A stretch of DNA of 64,000 nt. Source: JACCXJ01 sp050740695. GTDB lineage: Bacteria > Pseudomonadota > Gammaproteobacteria > JACCXJ01. The notes under the pieces are model-generated. The model ran no database searches. It was not told the DNA's origin and worked only from the letters and a program-made list of their open reading frames with translations. Both the position numbers and the translations under genes were made by a program. This document shows, piece by piece, positions 48,322-56,915 of this stretch. Location of the stretch: contig JBOIDR010000003.1 of NCBI GenBank assembly GCA_050740695.1, positions 1 through 64,000 on the forward strand. Direction: 5' to 3'. Within the stretch, counting starts at the first letter, position 1, and every line of letters begins with the position of its first letter.

Positions 48322-50538
48322 CTACTGGCCCAACTCCGGCGTTTCCATCCCGGCCGTCAGGCCGACGCCTGCGTTGGCCGGGGTCAAGGGATTCGTGTTT
48401 TGCGGCATCGGAACAGCCGGCGTGCCGGGCGCCGGACTCGGGACGATCGGCGGCGCATCGTGGTCCACATAACCCGCGCTCTTGAGCAATGTATCGGCGA
48501 GCGGCGCGGCCGCGGGGTTCATGGCGATGGTGTTCGCCGCCTGGACGGCGCTGTACTGCCCCTCGATATTCTTCGTCGTGCCCTCGGCGCGCAGCTTGTC
48601 TACCTTGGCGCGCAACTCCTCGATCTCGAGCCGGAGCTTCTCGTTCGCGAGCGCTTGCTGGTCGTCCTTTGCCTGCTTGGCCGCGGCGTTTTCCGGGTCG
48701 TCCGCTTTCGCCCCGAACCCGGTGATGCGGCTGATCCGGTCCACGACCTCATGGCGGATCTGTAGGTCCGAGGCCTTGAAGATGAGGTCCACCACCGCCA
48801 CCTGGATCTCGGGTGGCAGCGATTTGGTCATTTCGGTGAGCAGCTTGAACTGCTGGGCCCGGTAGCTCGGCGTATCCACGACGTCCGTCAGCTCCATCTG
48901 CGCCTTGGTTCGCGCGATGTCGTTGCTGCGGTAGGTCATGCCGTTCTCGTCCGTGAGTAACCGATTGATGGTGATCGGAACCTTGCGGCCCGAGCGCTCG
49001 ACCTCGAAGGTTTGCTCGCCGCGTGCCGCGAGGTCCTCCTTGACCATCGATAGGAGCAACTCGCCGACCTGCTGCCGCGCAAAACGGTAGTTCTCGTTGA
49101 TCCCGGCGAGCGTCGTCGCGCCTTGTTCGACCAGGCTCGCGATCGCGATCCCTGAGTCTGCTCCTTGCGACTCCTTCCCGAGGAGTGCCTGATAGACCCC
49201 GGCGGTGTCCTGGATGGATCGCGTGGCGTCCTGCAAGACATCGAATTGCTGGCGCGACAGGTCTCGATCGGCCTCGACCCGGAACGCATCCGCGGTCCGG
49301 TTCATCCGGTTCGGGTTCATGAGCATGACCGCATCCGCCCGGCCGGCCTCCTCCATGAGGCGATCGAACGTCATCTCCGGCGAGAGGGCATCGTCGTCCA
49401 TGACGATCCGCTTGGCGCTCAGCAGCCACATCATCTTGCTGAGTCGCGCGTTCACCTCGTCTTGCGGGCTCATCATCCGGCGCACCAGGCCATAGGGAAT
49501 GCTGGTGCGGTCCTCGCGGTAGCCCCAGAACGGGACGTAGGGGAACCGGTTGTGTGGATGCGGGGATGGGATGTCCGCGAGCTGGTGCGGCCCCAGCCAC
49601 CACGACAGCCGGACCTTCACCAGCGGCGCTAACTGAGCCATGGCCATCCCAGTCGCGAGCGCCGCCGCATGGCGGGGGTTCTTACGGTCGTACTCGATCA
49701 CCAGGCCAGTCGGCAGACGCAGGGTGAGAGCCGTTACCCACGTCCGGTACCACACCTCATACAGGCACAGCCGGCGGCGCAGGCTGTCGCGCCACTCCAG
49801 CGCCTCGATGCTGCACCGAGCCTCGTCCTCGAAGGCCTGGGACAGGGCCAGCGCGTTGTCTCCCCAGATCGCGGGATCCCAGTTCGCCCAGCCGCTGCAG
49901 GCCATCCTGATCAACTCGGCCCGATCCGGGAACAACGCCTCGACCACATCCTGGTCGAACCACTGCCGCCGCACCAAATACCGGGCGACGGAGAGGTCTG
50001 GCTCGCGCGCACGCCAATCCCAATAGATCTCCCGCCGATGTACCGACCGGAGCCGATACGGATAGGAGAAAGGGTCTGGGTTCCTCCCGACCTCGACCCA
50101 CCCGAGGCCGGATTTGATCTGGGAGGCATAGGCATCGGAGCAGGCGCGGTCCGCTCCCGAGCTGCGCTCGGCGCGCTTCATCTGCAGGTTCAGCACGTCG
50201 GCGACGTCCTGATCGGCGTCTGTGTCGCCACTGACTGTCCAGTCGCGCCGATTCTTAGCCTCCATGCCGAGCACCACATCCACGGTCGGCCCGATGAGAT
50301 TGCGCGACAGTGGGGGGATCCCGCGGTCCTTCATCGCGGCCAGGGTCTCCGCGTCGAGCTGGAGCCCGTCGTAGTAGTCCGCAGCCCTGTCCGCCTCCCG
50401 CCGCCAGCGTGGTTCGTCGCGGATGTCGTAGAGGAACCGCTCCAGCTTTTCCAGCGGGAGGCCTTCTCCGCGACTCTTTCGGGCGAGCGTGGGAGTGGCC
50501 CCGCCGCTCGGGACCGCTGCCTGTGTGTAGTCGAGCAT
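48322..50538 (-). CDS. Portal protein (P22-like)
   Basis: The product has 738 residues, close to P22 gp1 (725). PRWRREADRAADYYDGLQLD and PPLSRNLIGPTVDVVLGMEA are typical, as are SYPYRLRSVHRREIYWDWRA and the core KDRTS-like FWGYREDRTSIPYGLVRRMM. The C-terminal coiled coil (ANEKLRLEIEELRAKVDKLR) fits the barrel helix of this class. It forms the dodecameric DNA channel at one capsid vertex and binds TerL. Confidence 0.92.
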   Translation of the reverse strand: MLDYTQAAVPSGGATPTLARKSRGEGLPLEKLERFLYDIRDEPRWRREADRAADYYDGLQLDAETLAAMKDRGIPPLSRNLIGPTVDVVLGMEAKNRRDWTVSGDTDADQDVADVLNLQMKRAERSSGADRACSDAYASQIKSGLGWVEVGRNPDPFSYPYRLRSVHRREIYWDWRAREPDLSVARYLVRRQWFDQDVVEALFPDRAELIRMACSGWANWDPAIWGDNALALSQAFEDEARCSIEALEWRDSLRRRLCLYEVWYRTWVTALTLRLPTGLVIEYDRKNPRHAAALATGMAMAQLAPLVKVRLSWWLGPHQLADIPSPHPHNRFPYVPFWGYREDRTSIPYGLVRRMMSPQDEVNARLSKMMWLLSAKRIVMDDDALSPEMTFDRLMEEAGRADAVMLMNPNRMNRTADAFRVEADRDLSRQQFDVLQDATRSIQDTAGVYQALLGKESQGADSGIAIASLVEQGATTLAGINENYRFARQQVGELLLSMVKEDLAARGEQTFEVERSGRKVPITINRLLTDENGMTYRSNDIARTKAQMELTDVVDTPSYRAQQFKLLTEMTKSLPPEIQVAVVDLIFKASDLQIRHEVVDRISRITGFGAKADDPENAAAKQAKDDQQALANEKLRLEIEELRAKVDKLRAEGTTKNIEGQYSAVQAANTIAMNPAAAPLADTLLKSAGYVDHDAPPIVPSPAPGTPAVPMPQNTNPLTPANAGVGLTAGMETPELGQ

Positions 50539-50554
50539 CAGCCGGCGGATTGGC

Positions 50555-50875
50555 TCAGGCCACGATCTCCCACGTCACCGCCCCGGCAGTAGCCGTACAA
50601 CGAAGGGCGGTGATGGGCCCGGTCAGCACCGTGTCCTTGGCGGTCGTCGAGGGCCCGTGGGTCCACGCTCGCCAGGTCGCCGTGCCGGAATTGACCGCCG
50701 CCTCGCCCGACAGCGTGTATTCAACAAGGCCCGTGGCTCCTCCGGCCGGAGAAAGGCCGACCGAAATCGGAACTGCATCGGGGTGCACCGCTACCGCTTC
50801 GGAGGTCGCGCCGCTGGATACGGTCTCCCGAAAGCTCCGGGAACCGCGGTGGGAAAGGGATCGGGTGATGGGCAT
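50555..50875 (-). CDS. Small phage protein between TerL and portal
   Basis: The product has 106 residues and is beta-rich with an immunoglobulin-like pattern (AVPISVGLSPAGGATGLVEY, TATWRAWTHGPSTTAKDTVL, CTATAGAVTWEIVA). It may be a head-decoration or adaptor protein. AGAGAG lies upstream of the ATG. Confidence 0.65.
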   Translation of the reverse strand: MPITRSLSHRGSRSFRETVSSGATSEAVAVHPDAVPISVGLSPAGGATGLVEYTLSGEAAVNSGTATWRAWTHGPSTTAKDTVLTGPITALRCTATAGAVTWEIVA

Positions 50876-50890
50876 GTGTTCTCTCTGGTG

Positions 50891-52399
50891 TCAGGGAAGC
50901 CGCCAATGCGTGGTCCGTCTGGCCAAGCGTGCCGCCGTTTGTTTTTTCTCATGCACGGGATAAGCGAAGGTCATCGCGAGCGCATCCGCGCTGTCCGGGC
51001 TGGCCACACCGCGATTGCGCATGTTTTCCTTCGATTCGAGCTTCAAGCGCCGCGAACTGTCGTAGGTGTACTTGGGCGCGGTGAGGTCGGTCCAAAGGGC
51101 CGGGTCCTCCGGGATGCTCGATGGCAGATCGCGGAGCCAGTCCCGCATCAGCCCCCACATCTCGGCCCGCTTGTTGATGTACTTCGCGTCCTCGGTCGCC
51201 CGCTCGCCGCCGTGTACACGGATCAGGTTGCGATATCCGAGCTCGAGCAGCCGGTCGTACACGCCCGACCCGATCCCCACGACATCCACGAAGATCGCAT
51301 CGGGACTCAGGGAATCGATCAGGCGCCCCACGATACCGGCGAGTTCCATCGGGCCGCGTTTGTGGTAGCGCTCGACGCACAGCACGACCCGGCCGCGGCG
51401 GAGCACGATCGCGCTCGCGTCATCGCCGTATTCCGCGGGATCGACGCCCATGCACAGCGGCCCCAATGCCTCGATCTGCTTCGACCTGCTGGCCCGCTGG
51501 CAGTCGATGGGCAGGATGAGCGAATCCTGGGAGCCGGCAAGGAACGCTTCTTCCGGGGTAGCGGGGTACTCCTGCCGGAAGAGCGAAACGTCGCCCTGGA
51601 AGTCGTCCTGGATCTTGGCGCGCCGCCAGTAGACCTGGGCGGTATCCAGGTCGTACAGCTCCGCCTCTTCCACGTCTTCGGGCGTTGCGGAAAACCCGGC
51701 CGGCGGGTCGCGTCGGTACTCCGGCATCCAGTGCCACGGGATGAAGAGCGGCAGGTACTCCGATTCGCCGTTTATCGCCGCCTGCCACATCCTGTGGAAC
51801 AGGTTACCGACGCCATTGGCGGTGGATTCCAGGACGATCTCGGTCCCCGGCATGTCCGGCATGGCCTGCCCGATGCCGGCCATGTGCGTTTCGGCCGACG
51901 GCCAGAACGCCACCTCGGATCCGTGGAAATACTGGATCGTGGAGCTCCGCCCCGTGCCCTTGGTACCCGCGGTCCCGATCTTGTACCCGGAATCGAGGGT
52001 GTCGAAGTAGAGCTCCTTCGCGCTCTGGTGCTTCGTGCTAGGCTTGATGACATCCGGGCAGTGCCCATGAAACCGGGAAACCATCTCGAACAGGTTGTCC
52101 GTCGCCGCCTGCTCGTGCGTGAGGATGTACGCGCGCTTACCCCACTCGCCGGTCACGCGCCAGTAGAAACGCCCCTCCACATAGGTGGAGATGCCCTCTT
52201 GCCGGGCCTTCAGGATGATGGCGCGGACGCGCCCGGTATCGACCTTCTGCTTCTCGAGCGCAGCATGCACATACGCCTGGGCTCGGTTGAGTTCCAGGGC
52301 TTCGATGCGGCCGGTCTTGGTCCGGATCCGCAGGGCTCGCCTGCCGTAGAACTGGAAGTCGCGGCGGAGTAGGGCCAGGTTCTTCTCCGCGTCCGACAT
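50891..52399 (-). CDS. terL: Terminase large subunit
   Basis: From the ATG at 52399 (MSDAEKNLALLRRDF) the product has 502 residues. The ATPase has a Walker A-like KARQEGIST (64-72) and a Walker B/catalytic glutamate segment EIVLESTANG (187-196). The nuclease has the RuvC-like MGVDPAEYGDDASAIV (D320) and IFVDVVGIGSG (D372), with a late acidic SPDSADALAMTFAY. It cuts and pumps DNA through the portal. TerS lies 10 bp upstream. A longer frame to 52588 overlaps terS and is not used. Confidence 0.95.
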   Translation of the reverse strand: MSDAEKNLALLRRDFQFYGRRALRIRTKTGRIEALELNRAQAYVHAALEKQKVDTGRVRAIILKARQEGISTYVEGRFYWRVTGEWGKRAYILTHEQAATDNLFEMVSRFHGHCPDVIKPSTKHQSAKELYFDTLDSGYKIGTAGTKGTGRSSTIQYFHGSEVAFWPSAETHMAGIGQAMPDMPGTEIVLESTANGVGNLFHRMWQAAINGESEYLPLFIPWHWMPEYRRDPPAGFSATPEDVEEAELYDLDTAQVYWRRAKIQDDFQGDVSLFRQEYPATPEEAFLAGSQDSLILPIDCQRASRSKQIEALGPLCMGVDPAEYGDDASAIVLRRGRVVLCVERYHKRGPMELAGIVGRLIDSLSPDAIFVDVVGIGSGVYDRLLELGYRNLIRVHGGERATEDAKYINKRAEMWGLMRDWLRDLPSSIPEDPALWTDLTAPKYTYDSSRRLKLESKENMRNRGVASPDSADALAMTFAYPVHEKKQTAARLARRTTHWRLP

Positions 52400-52409
52400 C
52401 GGGCCCCGG

Positions 52410-52931
52410 TTACTCCTCACATAGACCGCGCAGCAACTCCTCGTAGCTTCTTTCGCGGCCTTCGTCGGCCCCGATCGCAAACGCTTGCCGCTCCAGCGGC
52501 ACCGCCTTCCCGAGCGCCTGGGCCACCCGCAGCACGATGCCGGCGACGGTATCGGTCGGCCGCATCCATTTCGGGGCTGGCAATGCACCGCTCAGGTGGA
52601 GTTCCAGCTCCTGGACGAGCCTCGTGGCGATCCGGTTGAGTCTGCCGAGCATCACCCGATGCTGTCGCACGACCTCGACCGAGCGCGCCGCAGCCGCTTC
52701 TACCGCTTCCGCCTCGAGGGCCCCATCGGGTGCGGCGTCCCGCACCAATTCTTGTCGGACCTTCGCCTCGACCTCGGGTAAGAGATCCCGGGCCCACCCG
52801 TCCTTCTTCGCGCGCTTCTGGACGGCCCCCCGGCTGACGCCGCCTTGCCTGGCGATCTCCGAGACCGAGAGCTGGCCCCCGCGGTACTCGCGCTCGATCA
52901 GCGTCCAGTCGGGGGCTTGTCGGCCAGCCAT
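52410..52931 (-). CDS. terS: Terminase small subunit
   Basis: The product has 173 residues. An N-terminal helix-turn-helix (LSVSEIARQGGVSRGAVQKR, then AKKDGWARDL) fits phage terminase small subunits that bind the packaging site. The helical middle (SVEVVRQHRVMLGRLNRIAT) is the oligomerisation region, and the C-terminus would contact TerL. It lies immediately upstream of terL. Confidence 0.9.
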   Translation of the reverse strand: MAGRQAPDWTLIEREYRGGQLSVSEIARQGGVSRGAVQKRAKKDGWARDLLPEVEAKVRQELVRDAAPDGALEAEAVEAAAARSVEVVRQHRVMLGRLNRIATRLVQELELHLSGALPAPKWMRPTDTVAGIVLRVAQALGKAVPLERQAFAIGADEGRERSYEELLRGLCEE

Positions 52932-53308
52932 CTATTCGGTTGCTTCGGCACAGCGCGAGCGGTCTTCCTCTGTCGATGCTTACGCGGCGCTGGCACAAGC
53001 TCGACGACCGACATAACTGCCTCGGTCGGGATCGTGATGTAACAGCCGTAAAGGTCCTCTGACCGATTCAACGCGAGGACGATCCGGTCCTTGTGCTGCT
53101 CGAAGAGGTGGCCGATCGTCGCGCATACGAGGGAGTCGCAGTGTTGGTATCTCCCCCAGCCTTCCTGCGCGGATGAATCGATCCACCGCACGAGCACGGG
53201 GCTTAGGTCCACGTCTTTCCCATGCTCGGCGAAAGATAAGGATGCAGGCGCCGCGCCGCGGCGTCCTGCCGCTGAGCCAGAGGGGGGAGGGGCTTGCGAC
53301 GCCTGCAT
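52898..53308 (-). CDS. Phage hypothetical protein
   Basis: The product is about 136 residues from the ATG at 53308. The N-terminus is Pro/Ala-rich. The core LVRWIDSSAQEGWGRYQHCD and RIVLALNRSEDLYGCYITIP resembles small phage proteins of unknown function. The C-terminus is basic and Pro-rich, and overlaps the terS start by 34 bp. Confidence 0.6.
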   Translation of the reverse strand: MQASQAPPPSGSAAGRRGAAPASLSFAEHGKDVDLSPVLVRWIDSSAQEGWGRYQHCDSLVCATIGHLFEQHKDRIVLALNRSEDLYGCYITIPTEAVMSVVELVPAPRKHRQRKTARAVPKQPNRWLADKPPTGR

Positions 53309-53316
53309 GTTCGGTT

Positions 53317-53493
53317 TTACTGGACCTTGTCCGGAGTGGTGACCCCGATGAGCCCAGCGATCGCGATAGCGACTTGTACGATCACTTCGATGTCCTGCTC
53401 TTGCAGGGTGATCCCGAGTAGCGCCCCGAGCAACAGCACCGCATTGCGCCATGTCGAGGGCTCTTTGAGCCGCGCTTTCAGGTATTCAATCAT
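53317..53493 (-). CDS. Small holin-like membrane protein
   Basis: The product has 58 residues: MIEYLKARLKEPSTWRNAVL continuing into a hydrophobic region with two short segments (LLLGALLGITL and VIVQVAIAIAGLIGVT). This N-terminal pattern and size are common for phage holins and membrane-associated proteins that let endolysin reach the wall. The gene is short and easily missed. It overlaps nothing and fits the minus-strand operon. No strong ribosome binding site is visible. Confidence 0.75.
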   Translation of the reverse strand: MIEYLKARLKEPSTWRNAVLLLGALLGITLQEQDIEVIVQVAIAIAGLIGVTTPDKVQ

Positions 53494-53524
53494 CACTTAC
53501 GAGCCTCGGCAGGACCGCGACCCT

Positions 53525-53719
53525 TTAACGCCCGCGCCGAGGGCCTCGCTGTCCAGGCCTATCCGCAAGCAGTCGGGCCATGAGCCACGCCGAGAGCGGC
53601 GACGCATCCACCGAGCGCCGTTGTTCCGCTCGGTCGGCCGCCGCAGATCGGCCGTCGAGGATCCGGTCCAGCGCCTGCCAATTGTCGAGGTCCTCGCGCT
53701 CATAGAGCTGGTCGATCAC
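53525..53719 (-). CDS. Small phage protein
   Basis: The product has 64 residues, helical and charged (YEREDLDNWQALDRILDGRS). It lies in the lysis-type cluster. No family is recognised. Confidence 0.5.
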   Translation of the reverse strand: MIDQLYEREDLDNWQALDRILDGRSAAADRAEQRRSVDASPLSAWLMARLLADRPGQRGPRRGR

Positions 53720-53738
53720 TGCGCCAGGCGGGCACGGG

Positions 53739-53894
53739 TCAGATCCGCTTAAACCAATTCGGATCTACTCCCGCGGGCGGAGCGCAACGACTCACCGGCC
53801 GTTTCGCCGGTACCATTTTGTTCTCCGTCTGCCACACCAACGCCAGCATCAGGAACACCGGGAACATCGTTACCAAGGTATACATAATGGGCAT
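53739..53894 (-). CDS. Small single-pass membrane protein
   Basis: From the ATG at 53894 the product has 51 residues: MPIMYTLVTMFPVFLMLALV is a transmembrane segment followed by a short Pro-rich tail (PAKRPVSRCAPPAGVDP). GAGGAAAGG lies upstream. It could be a spanin-like or holin-associated protein; the sequence does not decide. Confidence 0.65.
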   Translation of the reverse strand: MPIMYTLVTMFPVFLMLALVWQTENKMVPAKRPVSRCAPPAGVDPNWFKRI

Positions 53895-53907
53895 AGCCTT
53901 TCCTCGT

Positions 53908-54198
53908 TTAGCTCGGCCAGAACAGATCCACAATCTTGGTCGCGGCCGCGCCCATCCCCATCGATGCGAGGCCCATCCCGATCAGGATCCCTCTGCCATG
54001 CTTCGCAAGGCTCTCGAACCGCTCAATCCGCTCGGTGAGCTTGGCCATCGCCATCGAGGCATCGTCCGTTTGGTCTCGCAGATCTCGGCGCACTCCCTTA
54101 ACGGCCTCGATCAGCTGGCCGAGGAGCAGTTGGTCGTCGGTGGGGACCCTTCTGCGCCCCGTTTGCTCAAACTCCCCGCTGTTGTCGTTTCTGCTCAA
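53908..54198 (-). CDS. Coiled-coil protein with a C-terminal membrane segment
   Basis: The product has 96 residues. The soluble helical part (LIEAVKGVRRDLRDQTDDAS, MAKLTERIERFESLAK) is followed by the membrane helix GILIGMGLASMGMGAAATKI. This layout is frequent in phage lysis cassettes, next to holins. It is the first gene of the late block downstream of the terminator at 54217. Confidence 0.75.
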   Translation of the reverse strand: MSRNDNSGEFEQTGRRRVPTDDQLLLGQLIEAVKGVRRDLRDQTDDASMAMAKLTERIERFESLAKHGRGILIGMGLASMGMGAAATKIVDLFWPS

Positions 54199-54216
54199 GG
54201 GTCCATCTCCGGGCGC

Positions 54217-54238
54217 AAAAAAACCCGCGGTGCGGGTC
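54217..54238 (-). terminator. Rho-independent terminator, minus strand
   Basis: Read on the minus strand, ACCCGCACCGCGGGT is followed by TTTTTTG. It separates the late block from the short genes at 54.3-54.5 kb. Confidence 0.9.
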
Positions 54239-54270
54239 TGGTGGGCGGCTCGGCCGCTGACGGATTCTGG

Positions 54271-54495
54271 TTACTGGGACGCGCAGGACGCACGTCGCCC
54301 CCGCCCCATTAGCGGACGGACCTCACGGGTCTTGAGGCGGACTCCCTGGTTGACGTACCATCCACCCGTCGCCGGAGTTACGTGGCGTTTCGCCGGCGGC
54401 ACAAACGGGGCGCCCCGCAGTGCGCCTACGGTAGAGATCCCAACGGTGTTTGTGTTTGGACTGCGGACGGTCCGCCCATGCGGCATGGTTGCCAT
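54271..54495 (-). CDS. Small basic protein
   Basis: From the ATG at 54495 the product has 74 residues: MATMPHGRTVRSPNTNTVGI onward, rich in Arg, Thr and Pro. It could be a small DNA-binding or structural protein. The Arg-rich character also fits a chance frame in GC-rich DNA, so support is limited. Confidence 0.35.
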   Translation of the reverse strand: MATMPHGRTVRSPNTNTVGISTVGALRGAPFVPPAKRHVTPATGGWYVNQGVRLKTREVRPLMGRGRRASCASQ

Positions 54496-55175
54496 GGCGC
54501 GCGTGGGCGGGCCGTACCTCCTGCGCACCGCTGGTAGCACCCCCCGGTAGCACCCTGCTACCAAGCCGCTCTCCTGCTACCTCGCCATCCGCGTCGCCGT
54601 AAGCCAGAATCAACGACTTACTCCGCTCCACCGTGCCGCGCCGCGGGTAGCGGCTCGCGTAGTGGGGTGCTACTCTGTCGAGACGGAGCCGCCCGCGGCG
54701 AGATTCGCCTCGGAACATCCACGAAGAGTGACCACATAGGGCGCTCCCGAGCGCCGCGTGCGAAATTCCGGCGGTGAGATGCCATGCCATATCCAACATC
54801 GCTCGTCGGCCCGTGGCACACGCCCTATATCGCCTTGCCGAGCGCCACAGCCACACCGGGAAGCTCCTGGATCCTCGTTGCGATCGTGCCGGAGATGCGC
54901 GTGGTGTATCTCGGCCGCAGCGTGCTATTCCGGCCGTGCAGTGTCTACCGTGCTCGAAGTCGATTTGCGGTCCCTCCCGTCGAGGCGGCGCTTCTCCCCG
55001 CCGATAACCCTCTAGACGGGGTAACGCCGCGAGTTCTACCCTCCTCGCTCCAGTAGCGGCACCCCGCTCTAGGCGCTATGCCGGCTCCGGCGCGGATCCG
55101 CGCCCCGCCGAACATTCGGTCTTCTAACGTAAAAAGCCGCAAGTTCCCGGCGCGGGAGTCGATAGAATCAGGGTT
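54496..55175. other. Non-coding region before the recombinase gene
   Basis: No convincing gene is seen. A weak plus-strand frame (54784-55056, starting MPYPTSLVGPWHTPYIALPS) and a minus-strand frame with MAWHLTAGISHAALGS exist, but neither is supported. GGTAGCA and its complement recur several times at 54530-54590 (GGTAGCACCCTGCTACC). The region could hold the attachment site or regulatory DNA for the recombinase. Confidence 0.4.
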
Positions 55176-55802
55176 ATGGCCGACATTCTGACCCTGCCCC
55201 AACCGGCGAAAAGCCGCAAGTCCGCCGACAAGCCGCGGCCTCGACCAGCCCGGCGTAAGACCGTGCGGTTTTTGACCGAGCCGCAGATCGAAGAGCTGCG
55301 GCGGGCGGTAAAAAAGACCAGTCGCCACCCGGTCCGCGACTCCACCCTGATCCTCGTCGGTTACCGGCACGGGATGCGGGTGTCGGAGCTGGCCGATCTC
55401 CGATGGGAGAACGTCCACCTCGAGCGGGCCGAGATATGGGTGGAACGGCTCAAGGGCTCGAAGTCCACCATGCAGCCCATCGAGGGCGACGAGCTGCGGT
55501 CCCTCCGGAAGCTCCGCCGCGAGAACACCACGAGCCCCTGGGTTTTCCTCTCTGAGCAGGGGGGCCCGATCAGCGTCGATGCCGTGCAGTACATGCTACG
55601 GCGCGCCGGCGAGGCGGCCGGTCTCCCGATGCGCGTGCACCCGCACATGCTCCGTCACGGCTGCGGGTACTATCTGACCAATTCTGGCGCGAACACCCGC
55701 CTCGTCCAGGAGGTGCTGGGACACCGGGACATTCGCAACACCGAGATCTACACAGAGGCGGACGCCAGCCGCATGCGCGGCCTCTGGCGCCGCTCGCGCT
55801 GA
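55176..55802 (+). CDS. Short tyrosine recombinase (FimB/FimE-like)
   Basis: The product has 208 residues and the full catalytic set: R68 in YRHGMRVSELADLRW, Lys in RLKGSKS, HPHMLRHGCGYYL (H157 and R160), GHRDI (H183) and the nucleophile Y192 in IYTEADASRMRG. The usual N-terminal arm-binding domain is missing, as in FimB/FimE switch recombinases and some small phage integrases. It may integrate the prophage or invert a segment. No attachment-site pair could be identified. Confidence 0.92.
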   Translation: MADILTLPQPAKSRKSADKPRPRPARRKTVRFLTEPQIEELRRAVKKTSRHPVRDSTLILVGYRHGMRVSELADLRWENVHLERAEIWVERLKGSKSTMQPIEGDELRSLRKLRRENTTSPWVFLSEQGGPISVDAVQYMLRRAGEAAGLPMRVHPHMLRHGCGYYLTNSGANTRLVQEVLGHRDIRNTEIYTEADASRMRGLWRRSR

Positions 55803-55936
55803 CGACCCGGGCCGCCAGGCCACACCCGGGGCTCGCTCCCGGGCGAGGTCTCCGAGGACGCCATCGCCGTGTGCCGGGGCCTCATCGAGGCGCTCATCGC
55901 GGACCCGACCCGCACGGTCCCCATGGACGCGACCGA

Positions 55937-55957
55937 CGGCCTGAGGGCCGGGTTTTC
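55937..55957 (+). terminator. Possible terminator after the recombinase region
   Basis: CGGCCTGAGGGCCG forms a short stem with GGTTTTCT downstream. It is a weak candidate. Confidence 0.4.
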
Positions 55958-55962
55958 TGTAG

Positions 55963-56000
55963 CTACACATCCCAGCAGGGTGTGTAGTGGTGTGTATAAT
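55963..56000 (+). promoter_or_regulatory. Promoter and operator for the hic operon
   Basis: A perfect inverted repeat CTACACA(N11)TGTGTAG (55963-55987) is followed by TATAAT at 55995-56000. The -35 region is poor. Transcription would begin near 56007, at or just before the GTG codon. The palindrome is a plausible site for autorepression by the HicB protein, whose C-terminus has a ribbon-helix-helix-like part. Confidence 0.55.
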
Positions 56001-56006
56001 TAGCAA

Positions 56007-56072
56007 GTGGACATTCGGGATGTCATCAAGCGCCTCAGACCGGTCGGCCGGGTGGGACTGGAAGAGAAGCTA
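56007..56072 (+). pseudogene. hicA: HicA remnant
   Basis: The GTG-initiated DIRDVIKRLR matches the N-terminus of HicA toxins (typically SRDVIKRLRADGW). About 40 codons are then missing. Another frame ends GWDWKRS and TAA, overlapping the hicB ATG as TAATG. This fits the tail of a HicA gene with a large internal deletion. In the remaining frame the remnant runs straight into hicB. Confidence 0.5.
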
Positions 56073-56537
56073 ATGCGTATCCCGATCGTGATTCACAAGG
56101 ACCGCGACAGCGACTATGGAGTCACCGTACCTGATTTGCCGGGCTGCTTTTCGGCCGGTCGCACGCTCGATGAGGCCATCGAGATGGCCCGTGAGGCGGT
56201 CGAGTGCCACATCGAGGGGATGATCGAGGACGATGAACCGGTCCCCGCGCTCCAGCCCATCGAGATGCGTCAACAAAACCCGGACTATGCGGGGGGAGCC
56301 TGGGTGATCGTGGAGATCGATCTGGCGCGCCTCCAGAGCACGGCGCGGCGCATCAACATCACCGTCCCAGAGCGGGTGTTGCGACGCGTCGACCGGGCCG
56401 CCGAGCGCGCAGGAGAAAGCCGCTCTGGCTTTTTTACCCGTGCGGCATTGGAAGCGGCAAGGGCCGTCCCGCAAACCAAGCCATCGCTCGGCCAGCGCTC
56501 GGGGCGCGGATCGACGGAGAGGCAGCGGAAGCGATGA
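56073..56537 (+). CDS. hicB: HicB-family antitoxin with a ribbon-helix-helix-like C-terminus
   Basis: The product has 154 residues. MRIPIVIHKDRDSDYGVTVP, then DLPGCFSAGRTLDEAIEMAR, is the HicB core, and the C-terminal INITVPERVLRRVDRAAERA with GESRSGFFTRAALEAAR is a ribbon-helix-helix DNA-binding domain. GGAAGAG lies about 8 bases before ATG 56073. The frame also continues upstream to GTG 56007 through a HicA remnant. With the toxin lost it may act only as a repressor. Confidence 0.9.
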   Translation: MRIPIVIHKDRDSDYGVTVPDLPGCFSAGRTLDEAIEMAREAVECHIEGMIEDDEPVPALQPIEMRQQNPDYAGGAWVIVEIDLARLQSTARRINITVPERVLRRVDRAAERAGESRSGFFTRAALEAARAVPQTKPSLGQRSGRGSTERQRKR

Positions 56538-56688
56538 CCGGTCAAGTCTGCCGGCGAGACGCGCGCCGGGTCGTACTCTTGCGGTAGGTCATACCTCGTC
56601 CCATGGGATCCATTCATCATCTCGTGATGATGACCTTCGCTGCGGCCCCAATGAGGTATTTTAGGCACTAAGAGTAGGAGAAGCATCT

Positions 56689-56895
56689 ATGAGTACAGTC
56701 GAGATCCGCCGAGATATCCTTGAGATCGAGAAGCTCAGGGCCGAAATCGCGCGTGAGCGCGAGCAAGCCGACACCTTGATGCGCCAGCGCCTCAACTGGG
56801 ATCTCCAAGAGCGCTACTGGCGATGGCAGCAATGGATTTTGCTGGGCACACTTATGCTAGGCGTGGTTGGCCTCGTGTTCGGCCGCTTCTGGTAA
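56689..56895 (+). CDS. Small coiled-coil membrane protein
   Basis: The product has 68 residues: an amphipathic helix rich in Arg and Glu (EIEKLRAEIAREREQADTLM), then WQQWILLGTLMLGVVGLVFG as a membrane segment. AGGAGAAG lies upstream of the ATG. The layout resembles that of the DUF1640-like proteins at 62-63.7 kb, though the sequence differs. Confidence 0.75.
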   Translation: MSTVEIRRDILEIEKLRAEIAREREQADTLMRQRLNWDLQERYWRWQQWILLGTLMLGVVGLVFGRFW

Positions 56896-56915
56896 CGCGA
56901 TCATCCACGCGCCCA

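Noticed and set aside
9551..54587. Shared CTCCTGCTACCTC at 9552 and 54574 as a possible att pair
   Set aside because: Thirteen bases are expected to recur by chance in 64 kb, and the 54.6-kb copy lies inside the element.
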